Positions 56,178 through 64,000 of a stretch of DNA of 64,000 nucleotides are shown piece by piece (within the stretch, counting starts at the first letter, position 1; the number at the start of each line of letters is the position of its first letter). The notes under the pieces were generated by a model, which was not told the origin of the DNA, did no database searches, and was given only the letters and a program-made list of their open reading frames with translations. The translations under genes were made by a program, and so were the position numbers. This DNA is from Adiantum capillus-veneris (taxonomy: Eukaryota > Streptophyta > Polypodiopsida > Polypodiales > Pteridaceae): positions 141,410,211 to 141,474,210 of the forward strand of contig CM043966.1 of NCBI GenBank assembly GCA_014529385.2, written 5' to 3'.

Positions 56178-58110
56178 GTGAGAGTAGCTTGGGAGGAAGC
56201 ATAGCGACTTGCAAAATCGGGTCGGGCTTCGGATTGTAGTAGCCACACACACACCGACTGCAGGTCGTACCTGGGCATTTCAATTTTTCAAGCAGTGCAA
56301 TTTTGCAAGCAAGAAATGTAGGGCAGCGCTGGCAACTGAAAATGAACACACACACAGTGTGTTAGCTTGCCAACAAGCCTAGCAGGGAATACCGCCAACG
56401 AGAATAAGCAGGAGAAGCAGCACTGGGAGAGAAAGAGAACCGTCACTGTCTCACACACACACACCCTCATAGGGTTCTGCAAAAATCACTCAGAATTTGA
56501 TTTTTTTTATTATGGTGAGCTTTTAAACATCACCCTATGGTGTGTGCAAGGATCCGTTCACACACACACTTCGAGCCGAGAACAAAGAGCTAAAATTGTG
56601 TGTAGAGTCACAACTTTGAAGCCTCGACATTAAACAAGCAATTTAGGCAGTTAACGAGCTTGGGGAATTGCAAGAACAAGTCGGATTTGCAGTGAATCGG
56701 CAACAAGCAAGAAAAGCCTTAATTAGGCAAACACAGAATTAACAAGGAAAACTGAAAGAGAGAGAGCACGTGCAATCAACGCACGCACGCACGCACGCAC
56801 GCATGGCCGAATAAGCCCGAGCATCCCCCGATATCGGCCCATTTCTTTGGTTCCTTTTCGACTTCGGATTTCAGCGACCCGACATCAGTTTCGACACCAA
56901 TCCGACTCAACCTCTACGACCCGACACCGGTTTCGAGCATAGGCGTCTGCTGCTATTTGGCTAGCCACTCCCATCCGACATCGGCGATTTACTGCTCCGC
57001 ATTGGCACATCAATTTTTGACACCATTTCTAGCGCACCGGCTCGACATTCTTACACATTGTGGCGGATTCCCAAATATCTGACCCAACACTGGTTTCACG
57101 CTGACGACTTTTTCCCGTGATCGACAGCTATGCTTGCCACACGCACGGGTGAGGAACCTCTATTATAGAGGAGTGACACACGGCATCTGCACCGAGCGCA
57201 CCGATCATGTTGTACGATATGATTTTCGGCTACGACACCTTTGGCAGCTATTCGACTAGCGCATTTCTGCCTGACGGTAGAAATCGGAACATAGCAACAC
57301 CCACACGTAGGTTACAGGGGATTTTTCAACATGTTCACGCACAGATTCTCCAGATTACCAGACATAGCGCTTTCACAAGCGATTTGGCAGTCATTTTGAC
57401 AGGAGATTCTCTTCGGACAGATGCATTTTGTTGTGAGCACACTTAGTGCTACTAAGCTCTTTTGAGAGCAGATATCCTCGCAAGGATCACTTTTACTGCA
57501 TGCAACAGTTCTTGGCGCCTATTTAAGCGCGGTTTACTCATGTGCATTGAGTTGCGAACACTGCCTATTGTACTACGTGTGCATCCATTTTTGGATGTTT
57601 TGGTAGCTTTTCCTGGCCGTTTTTGAGACTCGAACCGGAAGAGCCCTTTTTGAAACTGTGGCTATTCTATTTGTGTCTACATTAGCCTTTGGAGGGTCGA
57701 TAGCGTGAGGTTTTCTTTGAACTAGAGTGTGCTCAAATGTTGAGACACCTTTGGTGATACATGTAGCTGGAGTTTCCCATTTACAATAGCCTAGCCATAG
57801 GATATGTATCTGGACGTATTTTTGTGCTTTTGATGCCGAGTTGGCCGAGTTGGCGGTCACACAGTAGTGGTTTTGTGCAGTAGATGCCCAGTTAGTGCGA
57901 TTGGTACTTTTATGCATATTTTGAGTTGAGTTTTGACTCCTCATACAAAGGAGAATCTACCGAATTTCCTTCTCGCAAATCGTGACTTTCATGGTTGGCA
58001 CTTTTGAGCCCATTTTGGTTGAGATTTTACTCTCGATACAAAGGTTACTCTGCCCAAATTTTTGCAGCTTCTCGCCATAGTTTGGCACCTCTCAAACCCT
58101 CTTGTAAACA
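55623..58110 (+). other. Long copia leader with repeats
   Basis: About 2.5 kb without a domain. A unit with CACAGTGAGAGTAGCTTG followed by AGCGACTTGCARAATC recurs about 270 bp apart (about 55905 and 56176). CA microsatellites (56141-56170, 56448-56465) and an ACGC array (56781-56803) are present. Confidence 0.6.
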
Positions 58111-59655
58111 ATGGCTTCTTCTTCAGAAAAGGAGGAGTATTTCATTCGCAAGTTCAATGGCAGCAACTTCACCATGTGGAAAGAGCGCATCAAAGATGTT
58201 TTGACAAACAAAGGCCTATCAGAACCGTTGAAAGAGCGTGCAAAAGATGATGACTATACGCAAGCTCAGTGGGAGCTTTTGGATCCAAGAGCCATGGCCA
58301 TGATACGTCTACATCTAGCCGAATCAGTGTTCTTCACTATCATAGGGAAGAAAATGACCAAGGAACTTTGGGATAGGTTATGTTTAGCATGGGAGAGCAA
58401 AAGTGCATCTAACAACTTTTTTCTTATGAAAAAGCTTATAAATCTCAACATGAAAGAAGGTAGCACAGTTTCTGGTCACTTAAATGAGTTCAACTCCTTG
58501 TTCAGTCAATTGACATCTCAGGGCTTTAAGGAGTTTGACGACGAACTCAAGTCTATATTCTTGCTATGCTCTCTACCTAGTTCATGGGACATCTTTTGCA
58601 CAGCCATTAGCAATTTGGCTCCGAATGGCAAGTTAGTGTTTAATGATGTCACAGATGCGTTGCTCACTGAAGAAATCCGACGTAAATATCTCGATGGTGC
58701 TAGTCATGAAGATGCATACATGGATGGCAGTTCAACGAAGTCAAGAGTCCGTGACAGGATCAAACACAAAAGCAAAAGTAGAGAGCAAAATCCTCGTAGT
58801 CCAAGCAGACACAACCACAAGAAGGGACATTACAAAAAGGATTGTTGCAGTTTCCTAAGAGATCAGAAAAACATGCAAAAGGATAATTCTGGCAAAGGCA
58901 AAAGTATGGTAAAGATTGAGGAGCTCAATGTGGTTGAATCTCCCATACCTACCACTGCAGTAGAGGATGCTCCTCCTCTAGATCATTATGCAACAGAGAT
59001 TCATGCAGAGGTGACAACAAATCCCTCAGATGTTCTCATTTTCACTTTTGATCTCAGTCCAGATGATCTGGTTGCACAGGATGAGGGTTATGCACAAAAT
59101 TGGGTTCTTGATTCTCGTGCAAGTTTTCATGTCACACCGCATAAAGAGTGGTTTTTTTCTTATGCATCCATGCATGGCATAGTCAAGCTTGGTGATTCCT
59201 ATGAGCTTGAAATTATTGGCATTGGTGATGTGAAACTTCACATGCATAATGGCACTACTTTTGTGTTGCAAAATGTCAGACATGTGTCCAAGCTTACAAA
59301 GAGCTTGCTTTCTATAAGACAATTGGATGATCTTGGCTACACTACAATTTTTGGTAATCATTCTTGGTTAATCCACGAGAACAACCTTGTCGTGATGAAA
59401 GGTTGTAAAAATGGATCCCTGTACTCTATATTTGTTTCAAGTGACAACGAACGCTCTATCTATCTTGCCGAGCTGTTGTCTACTGAGTTGTGGCATAGCC
59501 GACTGGGGCATATTAGCCAAAAGGGAATGAAAACACTTCAGTGTTTTGGCTATTTACATGTGTTAGATTACACGGACTTTCCATTGTGTGAGCATTGTCT
59601 ATACGGAAAACAGACTAGGTTGACATCTTTGCCATTAAACAAGAAACTAGGCAAA
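58111..59655 (+). pseudogene. copia gag-protease-pre-integrase frame, chimeric 3' end
   Basis: ATG at 58111 (MASSSEKEEYFIRKFNGSNF) opens a long copia frame. UBN2-type gag core about residues 60-200 (LWDRLCLAWESKSASNN, LCSLPSSWD); zinc knuckle without its first two cysteines (RHNHKKGHYKKDC); protease with DSRAS in place of DSGAS; pre-integrase finger ELWHSRLGH with [11 protein letters not shown]. It then leaves copia homology near codon 512 and ends at 59712 in a sequence that codes gypsy reverse transcriptase in another frame. The knuckle and protease changes suggest it was already inactive or trans-dependent. Confidence 0.87.
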
Positions 59656-59656
59656 C

Positions 59657-60451
59657 CGCATTCCGAACAAGGTTTGGACACTATGAGCTTTTGGTTATGC
59701 CTTTTGGGTTAACTAATGCGCCCGCAACATTCATGACCCTTATGGATAGTGTCTTGAAACCGTACTTGAGCAAATTTGTTATCGTTTTTCTCGATGACAT
59801 TCTAGTATACAGTGCTTCTGAGGAAGAACACTTGCAACATCTGAGGTAGGTGCTTGAATTGTTACAAACAAATGAATTGTATGCCAAAGAATCCAAGTGT
59901 GGTTTTCTGAAGGAGGAAATTCACTATCTTGAGCATGTTATTTCAGCTATTGGGCTACACATGGATCAATCCAAAGTGGATACCATTCGGCGGTGGCCTT
60001 CTCCTAAAAATATGGAAGAACTACACATTTTCTCGGGGTTTGCAGGTTTTTTTATCGAAGGTTTTTTAAGAACTATGGTAATATTATTGTTCCCATGACG
60101 GACCAATTGAAAGGCAAAGTCAAGACCTTTCAGTGGGGGACCGCTCAGCAGCATAGTTTTGATATGCTCAAGGATGAATTAGCTACAACTCCTATTCTAG
60201 CTATTGTAGATCCTTTGAACCATTCATTTTGGAAACGGATGCCAGTGACCGTGCTGTTGGAGCAGTCCTGCTACAAGAAGGGCGGCCAATTGCATTTGAA
60301 ATCAAGAAGCTTGATTCAGCACAATAGAATTATTCTGCTTATGAACGCGAATTCTATGAAATAGTGTTTGCCTTGAAGACATGGAGACATTATCTGTATG
60401 GCGCTCAATTTGAGATTGTGTTTGACCATGAAAGCATTAAATGGTTTATAA
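59657..60451 (+). pseudogene. gypsy reverse transcriptase and RNase H fragment
   Basis: Starts [11 protein letters not shown], then [23 protein letters not shown] (the xxDD active site), a stop in the codon after EEHLQHLR, then the thumb/connection (WPSPKNMEELHIFSGFAGFF) and RNase H (ETDASDRAVGAVLLQEGRP, YEREFYEIVFALKTWRHYL, FDHESIKW). Stops and frame changes make it inactive. The upstream third of the reverse transcriptase is missing, replaced by copia sequence, and the end is cut at the LTR at 60452. Confidence 0.87.
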
Positions 60452-60937
60452 TGTTATAGAAATGATATTTTATGATTTTATTACAGCTGACAGGTGGAAA
60501 AGACTAAACCCAGCTTGGCCTATGCAAATGTATTTGTATATCATGTACATTTTATTATTCAAGTGCTCTTTTATGAGCTTTGGCCATTTATGACCGGCCG
60601 GCCAGTTTGTAACCAATTTGACCATTCAAGAAATCTATACAACAAATACTTGCAAGAGGGAAATGGTCACTCTTGCACGGGGGGAGATTGCACCCAGTGT
60701 CTGTGTCCTTCTTCTCCCCTCTCCCCTCTTCTCTCTCACTGTGCCGGCGTAGCACTCCGCTCTAGGAGGTGCGCTTGCACGTGCTCTCTCGTTCTGTCAC
60801 GCTCTCTTTCTCTCTCTGCTCGTGTACAACGTGGATTAGACGTCGTGTGATTCGAGGTATGCGGATTTAGTCGTTTATGTCTCGTTGTGTGCTATTTTCG
60901 AGTATTTTGCAGGGCAGCAAGGCTTCCGACTGTTGCA
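60452..60937 (+). repeat. LTR of another copia-type element
   Basis: TGTTATAGAAATG to GACTGTTGCA, 486 bp, followed by a tRNA-Met primer site. The second half is CT-rich like a plant LTR R/U5 region. No partner LTR is in the window. The interior that should follow cannot be recognised beyond about 61080. Confidence 0.7.
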
Positions 60938-60938
60938 G

Positions 60939-60950
60939 TGGTATCAGAGC
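60939..60950 (+). promoter_or_regulatory. Primer binding site, initiator tRNA-Met type
   Basis: TGGTATCAGAGC, exact, one base after the LTR. Confidence 0.93.
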
Positions 60951-61321
60951 TCATGGCTACGCTCTTGGTGATGCAAGCCATCATAGACATGCATACTTAA
61001 AATTGCACATCAGAGAACGGGTTTGATGGTCGAATCTGCGACTACATAGACAGATAAGTGTAGTTTTGTTGTCTTAGAATTGTTGTATTTTTATTTATTT
61101 ATTTTTATTTCTCCTTATCTTCATTCTCTACCTTGATGTTGCCATTCATCACATTCCTAAGGGACGTGGATGAAGCGATTCATCCCTTAAGGCATTATTA
61201 TCAAAGATTTCATAGTTGCGAGTGGATTAAATAGCATTTCTAAAGTGATTCGGAGGAATTATAGTTGTTATTATGAATTGAATGAATCCCTGTAAAATAC
61301 AAAATTAATTGCGGAACAATC

Positions 61322-61436
<115 letters not shown>

Positions 61437-62100
61437 TTTAATAGATAGATATTTTTTCTCTATCTTATCTATCTATTTTGACAAATATATTTAAGTTAAG
61501 TGTCGAAAAGATTCTCTGCCTGTTTTTGAAATGGTATGGTATATATAAATAGCTCTCGTTTCAATCAATTGATGTGAAACTATTTGTCAAAATCAGCATC
61601 AGATAGTACGTATTTAGCGACGATCGCTGAATGTAAGTTCCTACAAACTGAAGCGAGGCTGGTAATCAATCAAATCTATTTATTTATCCTTTATTTCTCT
61701 ATCCTTACTGAGTGAAGAAGGGGAACAGAGAAAGAAAAAAAAAAGTATGATATCAACTCCATGTGACAAGGTAGCTATTCAACCACTCCCAAAGTCTACC
61801 CGTATCTCAGGTAAAATATTTAGCAATAATTATTGCTATTCAATTCAATTTGATTTGGAAAAAGGAGAAGTGGCTTAGACAACTCAAATCCGGTTGGGAT
61901 GGGAAACAGCGATTTCCAGCAAAAATCCCTATTTGGGAAGATATTCTCAAAAATCTACTTTTTATTACCACTTTTACGTTGCATCCGTAAATAGATAAGC
62001 AAGAGGGGGGTCTGACATCTTTTCACAACTTTGTTGTGAAAGAAAAGTTTTTTTTCTTCTCTTCTTTCAAAGATTGTACAAAATTTGACTATTATCATCA

Positions 62101-64000
62101 ATGCTTGATAACATGCTTCGTCAGATGATTAATAATGAAGTAGGAATCGAAGTAAGAAGGGCGCTCATTAGTAAAAGATAAGAGTAGTGGATTTTGGCAT
62201 CGTGGAAACGTGCCCTCATAGACCCCCTAGGACTGGCCACCCGAGGATTAGGAAAGTCCGCTTGTTCTAGCATTAACTCCAAGAGCGCATTTGCGGTGGC
62301 AGTCAACGAGAAAGAGGATCGCCGAGGATTCGCCACGCTTTAGTTGCTCATGAAAGGAACCTTGTAGGAGAAGAGGAGGCTTGAGAAGTTAGCCTTTCCA
62401 CCACAATTGGTGAATTAGCAGAAGAAGTTATGGCAGTTATTCGGCGTAACCAAGGTTACATATAATAAATAAATAAAAACTGCACAGTAGAGCAGCCATG
62501 CAGTATTTGTGATGGTCAACAATATAGTATGGTCGTCGAGCTCATGACAGTGCAAAGAGCAAGATGATAGGCACTGCTAGCTGCAGTAGGATGCAGCCAG
62601 AGTCTAGCAAGGCTCAGGTGCACTAGCCTGAGCCGTTCGGCTTCTACCCCTCGCATGCTAGCCGTTCCACGCATAGCAAGTTGACAACTGCACTCGATTT
62701 CATGGGTATTGTGGGCGTTGATTGTTTACACTCACTGTGGACGACTAACGACCACACACACCCAAAAACTACTTGAAAATTCGATTCACTCTAGCTTATC
62801 CTCTCCCTCTCCCTAGTTTGCTACAGACGGATCTGCTTGCTCAACCCCTTCGAGTGGTAGTTACCAGCACCATGCAGCTCGCACCTGGCAGGCCAACAAC
62901 TTATCAGTGCCGTTCGATGTGTTGACCGCCCTACGGTTCTCTTTTCTCTCTCTGTACAACTACCCCTATGTACAAGCCACTCTCCATGCAGGGTTGGCAT
63001 CGCCTAACAGCTTCACCAACACTGCATCTCGACCACCATGCACAGACCCACACACGCCACTCAAATGCAGTGAACCCTCTCTTTCTCTCTCTCAGCCTTT
63101 CAATGCCTCTTTCTACCAACCACGGGTGCACAGTGCAGACGTTAGACTCTCTCTCTCTCGCCAACAGTCAGCCACCACTGCATGCCAGTTACCAACTACT
63201 CCTCTCACCCTTTTTTTTCCCCCCTCTCGTAAGGTGGAGAAAACTCTCCCTCCCTCTCTCTCCCTCTGCCACTAACTGGCGGCCCACCAACAATGGGAAA
63301 CCTTTCTCTCTCTCCCTCTCTTGTCCCTTTCCCACACCATATTGTAGAGGACGACAGTCTCTCCCTCTCTCTCATATTTGTGGTAGGCCACCCACCCAGC
63401 AGCTCCACTGGTGCTTCTGACTCTCGAGGCATGCAACTCCTCCAACTGCAGCTGCCGAACTGGTGCCCACTAGCTTTATCTCTCTCTGTCTTCAACCGTC
63501 ACCCCATAGTCCCTACATCACTCCAGCCGCCATGCACAGTTTTGAAGGAGCAGCCCTCGCCATTTTGAAATTAGCCTACTGGCCGTCGTTGCATCCAGCA
63601 GTAAGGCTCGCCACTCTCCCTCAACCTACCTTATGGCCAAGCCAGATATCAGCAGCTATGGGGCACAGCGCAGTGACCACCCCTTGCCAATTCTCCAGCC
63701 ACGGTCATCTATTGAACTACGCGCCTGGAGCATGCAGCCGCAAGCTAGCACTCTCCCCCTTGTCTTCTATATTTGCAGCCGTAATTTCATCCTCAATGGA
63801 GGTCGGACTCATGCTAGTGGGCCGAGGCAGGAGAGGTGGAGATTCAAACCGGACGCTTGATGATCCTCTTGATATACCCTTCCAGGATAGTTGCACAATG
63901 CCTATGTTCAGAGAGAGAAGTATGCAGTAGCCATCTGCATGCTAGGGTCTCTCACTGCAAAATTGTTTCATGAAAGGGCTTGGTGTTGTGCTGGACCATT
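62101..64000. other. CT-rich terminal stretch, no gene recognised
   Basis: Frames here are short and largely Ser/Leu/Pro artefacts of CTCTC tracts (62940-63500). No retroelement domain, LTR end or host domain is recognised. Confidence 0.5.

Larger units (their letters stand above)
55404..60451 (+). mobile_element. Copia element with copia gag-protease joined to gypsy RT-RNase H; right end missing
   Basis: A 5' LTR (about 55404-55608) and tRNA-Met primer site are followed by a long repeat-rich leader, a copia gag-protease-pre-integrase frame (58111-59655), then without a gap a gypsy-type reverse transcriptase and RNase H (59657-60451) on the same strand. No matching 3' LTR is seen. A different LTR begins at 60452 and cuts the RNase H. 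Template switching during reverse transcription or a deletion fusing two neighbouring elements would both give this. Confidence 0.75.

Noticed and set aside
61560-62340. Further plastid genes or tRNAs beside psb30
   Set aside because: I looked for psbI, psbK, trnS, trnG and atpA-like sequence on both strands and could not recognise any.
62907-63930. 122-155-residue frames at the right end
   Set aside because: Built on CTCTC tracts with heavy Ser/Leu/Pro bias and overlapping alternatives; no domain.

Overview
This window is plant nuclear DNA made almost entirely of LTR retrotransposons and their wreckage; I see no clearly intact host gene. The lineage is probably fern or another non-angiosperm land plant. 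A plastid-derived psb30 (ycf12) copy is present at 61.4 kb, a gene angiosperm plastids lack, and there are eroded pentatricopeptide-repeat (PPR) fragments of the GALxKA/ILKxCGSI type common in ferns and other seed-free plants. The lineage call is inference.

Layout, left to right. 1-2966: the 5' half of a broken Ty1/copia element on the minus strand, running off the left edge. 2991-7828: non-coding DNA holding a dispersed cluster of short palindromes built on CCCTATGGCC..GGCCATAGGG. 7834-10035: a non-autonomous LTR element with perfect GCATT target duplications. 11321-11761: a BED-finger (hAT-like) fragment. 14112-27789: a complete, very young 13.7-kb Ty3/gypsy element on the minus strand with apparently identical 625-bp LTRs, AGCAT target duplications, a tRNA-Asp-type primer site, a TATA box, one uninterrupted gag-pol frame of about 3,115 codons and a 140-codon accessory ORF.

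27865-48804 is a four-level nest. An old, internally deleted gypsy element (minus) is split by a gag-only copia element (plus, 31946-45929). The 5' LTR of that copia is split inside its CT microsatellite by a second gypsy-like element (minus, 32203-43366). One LTR of that second gypsy is in turn split by a 1.6-kb solo-LTR-like insert (32853-34446) flanked by CCCTA. Beyond it lie PPR fragments, a 2-kb TRIM-like element (50272-52300), a copia element (55404 on) whose gag-protease frame runs directly into a gypsy reverse transcriptase, another copia-type LTR (60452-60937), the psb30 insertion and a CT-rich tail with nothing recognisable.

The most novel signal is in the two gypsy elements that use tRNA-Asp primers. 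The intact one has the usual protease before the reverse transcriptase, and also a second retropepsin-like domain with a canonical DTG motif after the integrase, followed by four W-[V/I]-P-K motifs and then, after the stop, an accessory ORF. The nested relative lacks reverse transcriptase and integrase. It keeps a gag knuckle, two tandem copies of the downstream retropepsin-like domain and the W-x-P-K tail. This suggests that the post-integrase module is a real, conserved part of the family.
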